A stretch of DNA of 64,000 nucleotides, taken from Tupaia tana (taxonomy: Eukaryota; Chordata; Mammalia; Scandentia; Tupaiidae). The notes under the pieces were generated by a model. The model saw only the letters and a list, made by a program, of their open reading frames with translations, searched no databases and was not told the origin of the DNA. Every line of letters starts with the position of its first letter. Within the stretch, counting starts at the first letter, position 1. Location: contig JAKSZU010000003.1 of assembly GCA_026018925.1 (NCBI GenBank), positions 188,763,639 to 188,827,638 on the forward strand, given 5' to 3'. Positions 32,557 through 44,465 of the stretch are shown here, in pieces. The translations under genes were made by a program, and so were the position numbers.

Positions 32557-32836
32557 AGGGACAAGCAGTTGGTGTAATTGGCTATGTCGTTGGACTCCCA
32601 TGTAGTCGACAGCGGTCTGAGTCCCAGACCCAGTCACTTAAACTCACGCCGGGTGTGTGTGCGTGCATGCCCAGGATCCCAAGGGAAGAATGGAGGAGAA
32701 GGGATTGAGGCATAGCCATTCTCCCTGGGAGGTGATTTCTGTCACTTTCTGTCTCTCTGTCTTTCTGGAGAGCGCACACGCTCTATAACAAAAACCTCTA
32801 AAAACAAACAAACAAACAACAACAAAAAAAAAAAAA
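32557..32836 (+). mobile_element. SINE-A copy
   Basis: 'agggacaagcagttggtgta' to an (AAAC)n/A tail. CpG partly preserved. The flanks share an A-run plus 'acatgtgg'/'acacgtg', a plausible decayed TSD. Confidence 0.93.
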
Positions 32837-32841
32837 CACGT

Positions 32842-33660
32842 GATGATTTCTACTTAGGACAATAAAAGAAAACCTAAAGAAGCAGCAGTTCCATGAATAG
32901 TTTGTCCTTCAAATTCCAAATGAGGAATGATATCACATGATTCCTCAACCTTTGAGGGGCTTCTAATCAAGTTAACTATGTATGAGTTAGAGAATAAAAT
33001 ATGGGAGGAAAGCAAATGGTTTGTGGAATATCACTCCAATAGAGGAGATATAACAACAGTTGTTAGTAATACAAAACTATAATACAGAGGCTGAGGTCCA
33101 ACATGTTCCACCTTTACTAAAGACAACTAAATTGTAAGACTTGAGTTAGGAATAACCACTGACTTCCTTTGGTGGAGGGGAGGAGGATACTTTCTTGAGA
33201 AAACTCTGATAATAAGAAAGCTCTTATCTGGTGAGACTGTTAGCCATAACGTTACCAGTTGATCTCAGGGTCCTAAGACCCAGAAGACATTTACCTTACT
33301 GCCTTCTCATTATTTACTTTCTTGTCTGCGTCTTCTCAAAATTAAGATACTATAGAAAAATGGGTCTTTCCCTATCTCTCTCCCTCTATTAATCCCAATG
33401 TTCAAATTGTTTCACTGTTGCTATTAGAACTCAATAAAGGCTGGCCAGTTGGGTAGTGGGTGAATGAGTTAACGATGAGTTACAAAGTGAAGGGTGAAGG
33501 AATGGCCAGGTCATTTTCCTCTGTGTACCACACAAAGTCCCTCTTTGTAGTTGGGCCTGTGCAGGTCAGAGTGAAGGCCCAGTGTGTCTTCTGATCAGTG
33601 CCCGTGCTAAGTGGGCCACTGGACAGGGCTCTGCTGTCTTTATCTGCATATGTATGTATA
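32842..33660. other. Unique sequence, no gene seen
   Basis: No repeat recognised except a short L2-like 'actcaataaaggctgg' near 33430. Confidence 0.4.
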
Positions 33661-33671
33661 TAAATATATAT

Positions 33672-33676
<5 letters not shown>

Positions 33677-33702
<26 letters not shown>

Positions 33703-33715
33703 TATGTATGTATTT
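33677..33715. repeat. (TA)n/(CA)n microsatellite
   Basis: Alternating TA and CA units continuing from 33655. Confidence 0.93.
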
Positions 33716-34214
33716 TTTTTAAAAGGAAGATGGGTTATAGTCACCTGAAGACACACTAACAGGTAAATGACTAATACTCAAATCTTTGTTGGGGGGCGCT
33801 GTTTTGATACCACGAGGAGAGAGCATGTGTCTACCAGAGCAGTATAGGCCGAAGTATAGAGGAGAATGCCCAAGGAGAGGTAACACAGTGGGGAAACAAG
33901 TCTTGCCTGCCTCTCTGGTTCACTATGGCGTGGTTCCTCAGATGAGGGAGAATTTTTCATATTGGTCCAGGCTGCTTCCCATTCCCGCTTAAACTTCAGG
34001 CTGATAAAGGCTCACCTTTCACATAGGTGTTTTAAAAGACACCTAGATTCTTAGAGACATCAGTGAGTCTAGATTATTTCCTTCCTCCCTTAGTACCTGA
34101 AGTTTGAGACTCACTATCATAAAGCAAACACAAAGGTGAGTAATACACTTGAAATGGAGAGTCACATGCTGAGGTATGTATACAGAGATCAACCAGGTTT
34201 AGTAACCAGTGAGG
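33716..34214. other. Unique sequence, possible decayed SINE
   Basis: 33790-33850 ('gagagagcatgtgtctacca') faintly recalls a reversed SINE-A 3' module, but no head is found. No gene supported. Confidence 0.35.
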
Positions 34215-34385
34215 AAGCTCTGATGTCAGGCAGCCAGGGGTACTAGTCCCAGCCCTTTGGCAAGTTATTCGCCTTTCTTTTGATGTCATCTGTAAAATGG
34301 GGATGATAATACCTAACCATACAAGCATTTCTTGTGTGGTGATCAGATGAGATAGCATCTGTGAACTGCCTAGTCAGGCCTCTGG
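34215..34385 (+). repeat. MIR element
   Basis: 'ctctgatgtcaggcagccag', 'ccagccctttggcaagttat', 'catctgtaaaatggggatga', 'taatacctaaccatacaagc', 'gatgagatagcatctgtgaa' follow MIR. Confidence 0.8.
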
Positions 34386-34544
34386 CCCATCCTAAGAGCT
34401 TGGTCAACAGAAGCAGATGTAGTGAAGTGTGTTTATCCTGAGCTGTGGGTTATATGCCTCCTGAAGGCTGATGGCTAGGATTAACTAAGACAACTAGTTC
34501 TATACGTGGTTCAATAAATATTTGTTGAATGAATATTGAATGAG

Positions 34545-34660
34545 ATCTTTTTAGAGAATTTGCCAGAGGACACATGTACTCAGTAGAGAAATACAGAGAG
34601 GTAAGAGCAAAGGATTGCTGAAGCCTATGGGGGAGGAGCCGTGATACCTCTGGAGACTAG
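34545..34660 (-). mobile_element. Decayed SINE-A remnant (antisense, weak)
   Basis: 'tttagagaatttgccagagg' and 'cacatgtactcagtagagaa' resemble the reversed 3' module of SINE-A; the head is not recognisable. Confidence 0.4.
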
Positions 34661-34776
34661 GGGAAGACCCTCCTTGCCTGCCAATGAAGGGATTGTAAGA
34701 CAGGGAGGAGGGCAGGAAGGAAGAGGGGGCTCAAAGCAGAACTTTGAGCAGAAGGAAGAAAACTATGCTACAGGGG

Positions 34777-34808
<32 letters not shown>

Positions 34809-37800
34809 ACATGACTTGCCTGAGGTGTAGGGTGTCTATTAAAAATAGAAATAGATGAAGCTAAAAAGATAAAACTGAAGGTTAGTTTATAAAAGACTTG
34901 TAATTAGCTGACAAGGTGTAATTTGCTACCACTTTCTTGACAATCCATTAATTTCAGCCAATTACTAATGGTGAATTTTTAAGTTTATGGATGTTAATTC
35001 TCCCAAAAGGGAGCATAACCACACAGACTTTCTATATCTTTTGCCTGTTTTATTCATACCTACAGACACAACCAGACTCCAAGAAAACTAACAACTCCCT
35101 CCAAGTGGCAGAGTACTTGGTTACCCTTAGTGCCCTATCAGATGGGCTATTTCTAAGATACTTGGTATCTGCAATCATGCAAGATACAAGAATGTATTTT
35201 TGAAAAACTGGATTTCATCCTTGTTTTTCCTACTCACACTGCTGCCCTCCCTCCCCCTCTTCCTTGCTTTTCTCTTCCTTCCTCTCTTCCTTTATATATT
35301 TATTTCTGTATTCACTGCCATTTGCAACAGCTGCTGAATTTCACATATCTGGGAAGTTCATTAACTTGCTGTTTACTTGAGTTCCACATCATTAGCAGAG
35401 ATGCTGGGCAAAATCAAGCTTCTCACCCCCACCCCCCACCCCTAGTCCTGCCCCTACTCCAGGGAGCCATATCCACATGGCTGGGAGCATTCCCCCCAAA
35501 CAGCCTCTTCCCTGCACTGACATCTCCAACTGGATATTTATATTTTATATCAACCTAGTCTACATTAATTTTGTTAAAGTATAATTCTAATATGACTTGG
35601 GATTCTCATAGAAAACAATTCCACCAAATTCACCTACCAGTAACTTGGGTACTTTCATGTGACTCTATGAAGCAGATCACCACACACAAAATTCTATTTT
35701 AACCACTTTTCCAGAAGCTTGCCCATAAAACACATATGCACTGCCTGACCTGCAGCTAAACATTACATTTGCATGTGGCACTCAATGGTGCATTTGTGGG
35801 AAATAATCCCAGCACAGACTGATGTCTGCTCGAATTGCAGCTGCCTGCAAATTGAAAATAAATCTTCAGGGAGATGCCACACGCTCAACAGCTTGTTAGA
35901 AACTGTTCTACTCTCTCTTCTCAAAAGGCTCCCATTCACCCTGGTTGGGAATGGTGGATGCAAGAGTTCAATGTTCTTAAGTTCTTTCAAGGTGAAAAAC
36001 ACAAACATGCATACACACAAATAAGATTCTGAGGCTGAATCCCACCTACCTGCAGGAATACGTGGGTGCTGATTGATTCAAAAAGGTTACTGGAAATTGG
36101 GATAGTCAGAGGAGCTAGTCTGATGGTTCCACCTGAAAAGGGGAAACTCAGGAGAAGGTTGAGACTCTGAAACAGGATACAACTTCCAGTCAGTTCCTAA
36201 GAATGGGACAGATGAAGGCTAAGGGCCTCCAGGTAAAAGTGGCACCTGCAAGGAGGCCACCTAAGGGGTGAGGTCATCAGGGCTGGAGTGAAAGGAAGGG
36301 CTGGAGATGCCACCTCTATGGTACTGACCAGTGTATACTGAGTAAAGAACAGAAGCCTGTACTCAGCCCCTCCACCTCTCTGCTTTTGTTGAGGGAGCCT
36401 CTGGTTGCCATTTCCACTGTGGTTTAGTTTTATTTTGTTAGTCCTTTTCTGCCCTGGTTAAATGAAGAATAAAATACATTTTCAACCATATTTAGGCCAA
36501 CAACAACAGAGGGTCAGAGGATCTTTGGAGGCACAGAAGGCAATAGCCAGACCAGAGCTCTCCAGAGCCCCAAGCAAACCACTGGTCCAGAGCCAAGGAG
36601 AATGTGGGTATCTGGGTGGGCAGGGCAGGGCCAATGGAAGCACTCACCTACCCCACCTGCACAGGCCCTCACAGGTAGAGCACTAGCTCTGTGAAAAGAG
36701 GGTGCAATCACTATTACCTACATCAGAGCATTTCATTTTATTTGCAGGCATTTTTCTGGGTATTAGAATTATATGCCCCTTTGATCTCAGGGGATAATTC
36801 CAATCTCAGGAGTTACTCTTCAGTATCACCATAGACAGTAATAGAAGAATGGTCATAAAGGAATTTGCTTTCAGCTCTGCACCAAGCATGGTCCTTGACA
36901 GATATAAAAGCCAAGAGGAAAAGGAGTTTCAAGGGAGAGGAAATAAAAGGAAGTGAGGTGTAGGTACCCCAGGGAGAGAACAGGAGATTTGTAGTCATGG
37001 GGTCAGTCACATGATCAACAGAGTACTGAGCAATCACTTCATAGCTCTTACCTACCCAATCAAGGTTATTAGAGCTGGTTCAAGCTCTGTGATGAGTTTG
37101 AAAGTTGACCCGAAGTCCCACATTAAAACATGAGGCCACAGAGTGGCCATATTTCACTATGAGAAACAATCAAACAGTCAGCATTCTCAGTTTCCCATGA
37201 GAAGATTCTAGATCAGGGGGAAAACTGAGATCCAGGCTCTTAGATCTCCACCAACCTCTACCAGCTCCAAAGCTCCCTATCACATCTTTTACCTATTCAG
37301 AAAGGCCTCAATTTTTCAAAGCAAATGAAGAGCTGATACCAAGTGCATCTTCACATACCACACAGCCCTCTGGGGAGGACAATACCAAATTAAAGATGTG
37401 ACCTGGATTAAACAGAGAAAATGTGCACAACATATCTCAAAAAAATCCTGAAGTGCAAAGGCAAGGAGAGAATGGGTACACTTCACTGCCTCCTGCTCAG
37501 ATCCTCCAAAGATCTGGAAAAACAAGGTGTCTTTTTTTGGAGCTCCAACAAATCAATTGCAAGGAACTGCAGCTGGTACTTAACAGGGCCCCAGAAAGTC
37601 TTTTTCATAATTTAAAAAAGTAATTATTTTAACCACTGATGTGTATAATAAACTCTTGTCAACCTGACATTAAAATCTGTTTCTTTTCTCTGTTCCCCAC
37701 CCCCTTCCCTGAGAGCCTTGCATCCCACAAGTATGGCACATGTTCTATTAATGTTATTTTAGGATTTCTTCAAGGAGCTCTGTGATGGGCAGTCATTTTG

Positions 37801-38152
37801 TGAAGTGCTGGTGCATTTCTCTCAACCATATAGCATCTCTCTACAGGAGAGGAAAGGGAGATTTTAATGCAGTTGACCTCACAACCTCCAGCCTGGGTTA
37901 TTTTTCTGAGGGTGATGATGGTCTCATTAAAATCATTGTGGGAACAGGGAAAATTTAAAAAGGAATTTTATCAAGATTCTTAGAGGCTAAGGACAAAAGA
38001 CCAAAGTCAAGGGAAAAACGAAGAGAAAAACTGAAAAACAGATTTTTCTCCTCGAGTTTTCCAATGACTTGCATCTGCGTGGTTTAAAAAGAATAAATTC
38101 AAGCTTCTGGGGGAAAGTTTCCTAAGTTAGAGAAGAAAAAACAGGACAAACT
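34661..38152. other. Long SINE-free, mostly unique block
   Basis: About 3.5 kb with no SINE or LINE I recognise in a window where SINEs average more than one per 1.5 kb. Contains an A30 run (34777-34806) and a pyrimidine patch (35245-35300). Candidate conserved noncoding stretches lie at 34880-35000, 35750-35960 and 37740-37960. No exon supported: open frames here are under 95 codons. Confidence 0.45.
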
Positions 38153-38409
38153 TGCTGTTTTTGTTGTCATTTTAATTGCCAGAGGGCTTGTGCATACTTT
38201 TTGGAGGGAGATAGAGAGACAGAGGGAGAAAGCATCTCCTGATGGGGCGTGGTCATGTCCCAATCCCTTTTTCCCATTTCTCCATCCTGTCAGGATTTAG
38301 TGCAAGCATGCATGCACACCTGGCACATCTTTCAAACACTGGAGTGGAGACACAAACTGTGGTCAGCCTTGTGGGGTCCAGCTCCCTTAATCACTAGATT
38401 ATAGGCCAG
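38153..38409 (-). mobile_element. Old SINE-A copy (antisense)
   Basis: 'ttaattgccagagggcttgt', 'gatggggcgtggtcatgtcc', 'ccatcctgtcaggatttagt', head ending 'ttaatcactagattataggc'. Same old subfamily as 62440-62693 and 46085-46317. Confidence 0.85.
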
Positions 38410-38689
38410 TTAAAGAACTGGCTTTCTGAATGTGAGTTCACTACAGACAAGGAACATGGCAAATGCATCCTGCATGAAGTGGTCAGCCCTTTAGAGCCAA
38501 ACTGAAGTAGAAGGAAGGGGCAGTTCCATCCTAAAATACCAACTTCTGCATATATATTCCCCTTCTCTTTAACTTTCAATAACCCTCAATCATTTTCAAA
38601 AAGCCTATTCTATTCAATCTGATATTGAATGCGCTCTTTAACCCAACTTCATCCCACCTAATCACAGTTCACTCCCAGATATGCTCCCT

Positions 38690-39015
38690 CTATTCTGACT
38701 AGTTCTACTGTCATAAGGGCATGCTACATTATTTCCAAAATGTTGGTCATCTACCTGATTTACTCTTCCATTTCTTACCCATCTATCCAAACTGCCCATC
38801 ATTCAAGGGCCTACTCATGTCCTCTACAAAAATCTTTTCAACTACTCTAGCCAACATCGACTTCTTCTTTCTCAACCACACAACTAGTATGAATGCATTT
38901 CCAAGGAACTCTTGTCTCCCCCACTAGCATAGGACAGGCTGTAAGTCTGTTATGGCATAAAATCTATTCCTCTTGTATCTGTTAGCACTTGGCATGGGCT
39001 GAAATGGTCTGATTC
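38690..39015 (+). repeat. L2 LINE fragment
   Basis: 'gggcctactcatgtcctcta', 'aaaaatcttttcaactactc', 'ggctgtaagtctgttatggc', 'tgttagcacttggcatggg' follow the L2 3' region with strong decay. Confidence 0.6.
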
Positions 39016-39124
39016 CTCTGGCACCCAATAAGCATGGCACAGGGTTGAGGTCACATACTCAGGCTTCCTCACCACATTTGTACATGTCTGATTTAGAAAT
39101 TCAGATATAGGGGACAAAAGGTGG

Positions 39125-39612
39125 TATTTCTACAAAACACAATGCTTACAAGGCTGACCCACACGGGAAGATTCCAAATATGTCTCTGGAATCCTTCCTA
39201 GATCCACCCAGCACAAATATGCCTATGATCTGAGAATGGCTGAGGCTGGGGATCACACCATCAGACCCAACTTGAGGGTGGGAGTGGGGGGCAGCAGGTG
39301 GCATAGTGGTTAAGGCACTGGATTCCCACATGGCTGACCGTGAAGGCTTGAAACTCAAGGCAGGCATGTGTGCATGCATGCCCAAAAATCCCAGAAGGAG
39401 AATGCAGGAGAAGGGATTGTGGCATGGCCATTCCCCAGGGAGGTGATTTCTTAGTTTCTAGTTCTCTGTCTCTCTCTGTGTCTCCAGCAACCACATGTAC
39501 CCTATAGCAAAAATCTCTCTAAATACCAAATTGAGGGTACTAGCTCTAAGTATTTCTTTCTCTCTTCTTCTTCTCTCTCTCTCTCTGAAGAAATAAGTAA
39601 AAAATAAACTTA
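39125..39612 (+). mobile_element. SINE-B copy split by a SINE-A
   Basis: Left part 39125-39280 ('acaaggctgacccacacggg', 'ggatcacaccatcagaccca') and right part 39528-39612 ('agctctaagtatttctttct', 'gaagaaataagtaaaaaata') form one SINE-B. The insertion duplicated 'ccaacttgaggg'/'ccaaattgaggg' (39268-39279 and 39526-39537). Confidence 0.85.
39283..39525 (+). mobile_element. SINE-A copy nested in SINE-B
   Basis: 'ggggggcagcaggtggcata' to 'accctatagcaaaaatctct'. The B-box region is deleted ('gctgaccgtgaaggcttgaa'). Confidence 0.9.
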
Positions 39613-40189
39613 AAAAATAAAGAAATTTGGATCCAAAGAGAGGCAGAGATTAGGATAAAAGAATAGTTGCTCCCCCAAGGTGGTGATGGAAGGAAAAGAG
39701 TTATTTCCAGGTAAGGCTCCTATAGCACTTTTGTTTCCTAAGTGAGGCATCTTACTTGGTTTTAGCTCTTGAGCTACAGAAAGCCTAAATGGGATGTCAA
39801 AGCTATCATTTAGTTTATCAAACCACAAGAATCTATGGGGAAGCTCTTGGACCTGGGGAGTGAGCCTTCAGTCCTTAAATCAGTAGAGCACAGCCAAGCT
39901 CAATAACCACAAAACTGTGTCCACAGATCACATTCTCCAGTCTTCAGGGAGAACTGTGGCGCTCACCTATGAGAGTGACCCACATGGATTAATAATTTCC
40001 ACATGATTCAGACTTCTTCCACACGATGACCCTGTACATTGTTCCCAAGATTTCCCTGAGAGTCTCTTAAGCTTTTCTCCATGCTATTGATCCCACAATC
40101 TTTGATCTGGAACTTGCCTTGTCAAATAATCTTTTCCTTTCTATCTCTCAGATTAAGTAAATATTTCTTCTCTTTACCCTGCTGTCTTA
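39613..40189. other. Unique sequence, no gene seen
   Basis: No repeat or coding region recognised. Confidence 0.4.
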
Positions 40190-40470
40190 GGTGTCTATTC
40201 CCTTTCACTTCCGCCTCCTAGACTTTGCCAGAGTGACAGTCTCTCCAATTGCCTTACTTCCACATCTCCTTAACCTCTTGAAATTTGGATTCTGCCCCAA
40301 TCACTTCTCTGAAAGAGTTTTCTTAAGATCAACCTCTCAGACAGAACATCAACTGTCAAATGTGACATTCTCCTCATTTTTCATTCTTCTCAGCTAGTTC
40401 AAGGCAGGACTCAGCCCTGATAAGCACAACTCTCTCCTCCCTGCCTTTCCAGCCCACACTATTGCCCACT

Positions 40471-40508
40471 CTTGTCGATCCTGCACTATCTTGTCGATCC
40501 TGCACTAT
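40471..40508 (+). repeat. 19-bp perfect tandem duplication
   Basis: Unit cttgtcgatcctgcactat occurs twice without mismatch, each with a CpG, inside an ancient L2. It must be far younger than its host element. Confidence 0.93.
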
Positions 40509-40631
40509 CTAGCTCTTCTCTTCTGTTCCTGTCCACTTTCCTCTCTCAGTCACTTCAGCCCCTCCCATGATTTCAGCTATCACATTGATATCCTTGCCTC
40601 TAGCTCTGACCTCCCCTGTAGACTGCCAATC

Positions 40632-40899
40632 TTTTTGTTTTTGTTTTTGAGAGGTTTTTGCTATAGGGAGCGTGCACTCGCCAGACAGACAGAGAGCGAC
40701 AGAGAGACAGAAAGCGAGAAATCAGCCCCCGGGGGGATGGCCACGCCACAATCCCTTCTCCTCCACTCTCCTCTCGGGATCTTGGCCACGCACGCACATG
40801 TGCCCAGCCTGAGTTTTAAGCCACTGGGTCCTGGACTCGAACCACGGTCGACTACATGGGAGTACAGCAACATAGCCATTACGCTAACTGCTGATCCCT
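40632..40899 (-). mobile_element. Young SINE-A (antisense) inside L2
   Basis: (TTTTTG)n tail, 'gaggtttttgctatagggag', reversed hairpin, head ending 'gctaactgctgatccc'. CpG-rich. Confidence 0.94.
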
Positions 40900-41528
40900 T
40901 CAAACTTAACATATTTATAAGCAAAGTTTCTATCTTCTCTTTCAAATATTCTCTCTTTCTGAGCTTCCCATTTTGCCTAAAAGCATCACCATGGTCCCAG
41001 TCAACCGTACCAAAAGTTCAAGGGTCCTTTCCCCACCTACCCATCCACTGCCACTGTCCATCAACTTCACTCCAACCCTCTCCCACAACCCCTGACTTTC
41101 TCATCTCACCACCATTTCTAAGTTCAGGTCCTGCTAAGCTACCTTGGCTTCCTGTAGAATCCTCTACATTCACTCTGCAGCTCTCCAATCCTTCTCATAT
41201 TTTACTAAAAGCATCTTCCTTCCCAGGCCTGACCAAATGTACTTCATGACTTTGCTCATGCTCACCTTAAAGTGCCCTCCACTGCCCACTTCTCTATCAC
41301 TAAAGTTCCACCTATCCCTCAAGGCCACATGTCAAGACACACTCCTCCCCAGAGCCTTTATACTTGTCAACTCTGCAATGTCCATAAAAGTGTGTATGGT
41401 GTTGGTTAAAATGTGTGTATCCTCTCTGGGATTCTGGCAGCAAAGTGCATGGGTTTCTTTGGCACTGAGACCACTATCTTTTCCTATCAGTTTTCTCCAC
41501 TAAATTGGAAGCTTCCAGATAAAGGTGG

Positions 41529-42248
41529 TGGTATGGGTTAAATAGCGTCCCCCAAAAAGTTGTATTGAAGTCCTAACTTGCAGTACCTGGGAGCGTGACT
41601 TGGTTTGGAAATACGGCCTTTGCAGATATAATCAAGTTAAGATGAGGTTTGTAGGGTGACCCTAATCCAATATGATTGACTGTCCTTAAAAAAAAGAGAA
41701 GACCAGCTGGTGGCATAGTGGTTAAAGTGGCTAAATCCCGCATGGCAAACTATGTGGTTTGCGTCCCAGACACAGCAGCTTGAAAAACATGCCAGGCACA
41801 TGTGCATGCATGTCTGAAATCTTGAGAGGAGAATGGAGAAGAGATTGTGACATGGCCATTCCTGCAGAGGGTGCTTTCTCACTTTCCCTATCACTCTCTC
41901 TGTCTCTCTCTCTCCAGCAAGCATGTGTGCTCTAAAGTAAACTTTAAAAGAAAAAGGAAAAGACAAGAAAAGGAAGGAAAGACATATAGAAAGACAGAGC
42001 CAGAGAGTGGAGCTGTACTAACACAAGCCAACGAGTGCTTGGGGCAACCGGAAGCTGGGATTGGCAAGGAAGGATTTGCCCACAAGTTTCAGAGGGAGCA
42101 TGGCCCTGCCCACACCTTTGTTTCTAACTTGAGGCTTTCAGAACTGTGAGAATACATTGCGGCTAATTGCGGTTAAAAGCCCTCCCCGACCCCTCCCCCC
42201 CTCCCCAGTTTATGATACTTTGTACAGCAGCCCTAGGAAACTAAAGTA
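41529..42248 (+). mobile_element. Solitary MaLR/MLT1-type LTR split by a SINE
   Basis: Starts 'tggtatgggttaaatagcgt', continues with 'ttggaaatacggcctttgca', 'taatccaatatgattgactg', and ends 'gcagccctaggaaactaaag'. A 5-bp duplication ggtgg (41524-41528 and 42249-42253) fits LTR-retrotransposon integration. Without the inner SINE it is about 475 bp, a lone LTR left after recombination, with no internal coding region. Confidence 0.8.
41700..41950 (+). mobile_element. SINE-A copy inside the MaLR LTR
   Basis: 'agaccagctggtggcatagt' to 'gtgctctaaagtaaacttta'. It separates 'gtccttaaaaaaaagagaa' from the purine-rich middle of the LTR. Confidence 0.9.
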
Positions 42249-42410
42249 GGTGGGAACTGTCTAACTTACTGTTTGTGGACCTCTCAGTGCCCACAGAGTC
42301 CTTGTAACTCTTCAGCTTCTTGGAAAATTCATGAACAAAAAATGACCCATACACACTAAGGACTTTTTGCCATGAGTTCAGTTTTTTTTTTTTTTTTAAA
42401 TTAATCCTTT

Positions 42411-42638
42411 GGGGACCAGCAGATGGCATAATGATTATATCACTGGATTCCCATTTAGTAGACCATGTTTCAAGTCCCAGTGTGTGTGTGTGTGCCCAAA
42501 AGCCTGAGAGGAGAATGGAGGAGAAGGAATTGTGACGTGTCCATCCTCCTGAGCGGTGATTTCTCACTTTCTGTCTGTCTCTTTCTGTCTCTCTGGGAGA
42601 GCCCATGTGAGCTACAGCAAAAATCTCTTGGAAAAAAA
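42411..42638 (+). mobile_element. SINE-A with internal deletion and 9-bp TSD
   Basis: TSD taatccttt at 42402-42410 and 42639-42647. The segment just after the B box is missing ('caagtcccagtgtgtgtgtg'), so it is shorter than usual. Confidence 0.92.
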
Positions 42639-42658
42639 TAATCCTTTAGATTCAAATG

Positions 42659-42699
42659 TTTTTTTTTGTTTGTTTTTTGTTTTTTTTTTTTTTTTTTAG
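42659..42699. repeat. T-rich run
   Basis: A T/TG run; possibly a reversed tail of an element too short to identify. Confidence 0.7.
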
Positions 42700-42799
42700 T
42701 TTCAATCCTTTTACTTGGGAAGGCTGTCAGGAGGACAAACAAAATTACACAAATGTACAGAGAGTGAAGGATTTAGATTCAAAAAACCAGGAGAGCAAT

Positions 42800-43215
42800 A
42801 CACCTTAACTTTTTTATTATAAATATATCAAGTATTCAGAAATGATAATAATATAGTAAATATACATGTACTAATCACAAAACAGTGTCAAATCTTAAGA
42901 TTTTGCTATTTTTTCTTTTGCTCCTAAGTGAAACAGTTTTTCTGAATCCAACAAAACCCCTTCCCCTGATTCTTGAGGTTACTAACCTGGTATTTCTAAT
43001 CTCTATACACCTTTTATATTTCTAGTTTACTTGTATGTGTCCACATGATCCCCATATTATTTTACATGTTAAAATATATATAAAGTTTTTAACCATTCAA
43101 GATCTACAAAATGCTCTGTCAAGTTGGGGAAGGGAATCAAAATGTAACCATAAGGATTATTTTAGGACTATGGAGGATTTTCTACTCTTTTTTTCTAATC
43201 TTTTATTTTTCTATT
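42800..43215 (-). repeat. Possible old L1 3' UTR scrap
   Basis: AT-rich text with 'tactaatcacaaaacagtgt', 'tgctattttttcttttgctc' and 'ttgaggttactaacctgg' resembles the 3' untranslated part of ancient mammalian L1. Low certainty. Confidence 0.4.
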
Positions 43216-44229
43216 TCAACTATCATTTCCCGAGACAGAAATACTGATGCATAATTAAAAACTCAGATCTGTGTTTGTGCCCAGAGAAAGTCAGGGGTGG
43301 GGTGGGCTGAGTTTTAAGCCACCTGTACCCTCTTCACCTGGCCTCCCCCATGCCTCATAGAAACGTTGGCAAAGCAGCTGGCTGGACCTACAGGTGTCTG
43401 CTACAGGAAGGAGAGTCTGTCCTCTGTGCAGAGCAGTGACCTTGTACTCATTAGCACAGTGCTCCGTTCCACTGAGCTAATTACCTCAAATACCAGCCAG
43501 CAGAAATTAGATTCACTAAAAAGGGGTGTGGGGAGGGAGGGCTGATAAAGACTGTGTTTCTTCACACACAAAGTGAAGCAGGGCATAATTATCAAGATAC
43601 CAATACTAAGAGCGAAATGCTTTCAATTCGACGAAGTGGACACTTGAACCAAACACCTCTTAGGAATGAACAGGCTAGGAGAAGGCTGCTGAATGTGCTA
43701 GAGTTAGTCTTCTTCTTTTCTCTTTCTTAAATAGACACTGAAAACCAACATGTGGGGACATTGCAGAAAACCCTTTAGTGGACAGAGGGGAAACACTATG
43801 AGCTGTGTCACTCAGTCTGTTCCTCAGTCTCAACCAGTCTTGGTGCCCATAAATAATACTCATGAGTCACAATGAAAGTCCACAATCTCTCTGGAGACAC
43901 AGCAAACCAGCAACAGGTGTACCAGTCTGTTCCTGTGAGGAGATCAAATCTAGGGGGTGGCAAAATGAATATTTTTGCCACAAAAAATGTAAATGGTTTA
44001 TTCTTCTCCACAGGGGCAGGAATAAAGGACTGCCCAACCTGGCTGCTGATGGACATAGCTCTTCAGTCTCCAAAGGTCCTCACTCAGGCCTGCTTACAGC
44101 TTTGAGAGTCTCAGTCCTGAAAGATGATACGCCCATGTATGTAATTTTAAATAAAACTAATTCTAAACCACCGGAGAAGAAAGTTCAGATGCTTCCCATA
44201 ATATGTACTTTGAAGCTTTTTGGTAATTT
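43216..44229. other. Unique sequence, no gene supported
   Basis: No repeat recognised in 43260-44200. A 160-codon open frame at 43862-44344 runs into the next SINE and matches no family I know. 43260-43560 is a candidate conserved stretch. Confidence 0.4.
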
Positions 44230-44456
44230 TAAAACTGTATTTATTTCTTCCACTAGTGAGAGAGATGGCACCCCTAACAGTCAGTCACAGTCACAGCCTG
44301 GGTGCTGTGATCTACTCCCAACTTCAGCCAGCCCCAGATCATAGGCACAGACACGCCCAGTATACTCAGGGAGGTCTTTGCACACAAACCTGGAACCTCC
44401 CCATGTGGGTCAGAGTCACGGAGCATGCATTTTATCACTGAGCCATTCTCTAATCC
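44230..44456 (-). mobile_element. SINE-B copy (antisense)
   Basis: 'tatttatttcttccactagt', 'gctgtgatctactcccaact', 'gatcataggcacagacacgc', 'aacctccccatgtgggtcag', 'cattttatcactgagcc' are reversed SINE-B phrases. Confidence 0.75.
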
Positions 44457-44465
44457 CGTTTTGGT

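Larger units (their letters stand above)
40190..41520 (+). repeat. Long L2 LINE fragment, interrupted by a SINE
   Basis: Pyrimidine-rich L2 reverse-transcriptase region. 'cccatgatttcagctatcac', 'ttgcctctagctctgacctc' and 'actgccaat' lie left of the SINE; 'tcaaacttaacatatt', 'ccatcaacttcactccaacc', 'agcatcttccttcccaggcc' and the L2-type 'cctatccctcaaggccac' lie right of it. The reading frame is destroyed. Extends over about 1.06 kb without the SINE, so it is unusually long for an L2 here. Confidence 0.7.

Noticed and set aside
33780-33990. Possible further SINE
   Set aside because: Only about 20 bases faintly resemble a reversed SINE-A; no head or TSD.
40491-41249. 252-codon open frame on the plus strand, the longest in the window
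   Set aside because: It reads through L2, then a reversed SINE-A (40632-40899), then L2 again. No start context or domain; it is a chance frame across repeats.
43965-44020. Possible splice acceptor (pyrimidine run then 'ccacag')
   Set aside because: Common motif by chance; no matching exon frame or donor.
43862-44344. 160-codon open frame on the plus strand
   Set aside because: Runs into a reversed SINE-B at its end, shows no domain, and overlaps equally long frames on the other strand.
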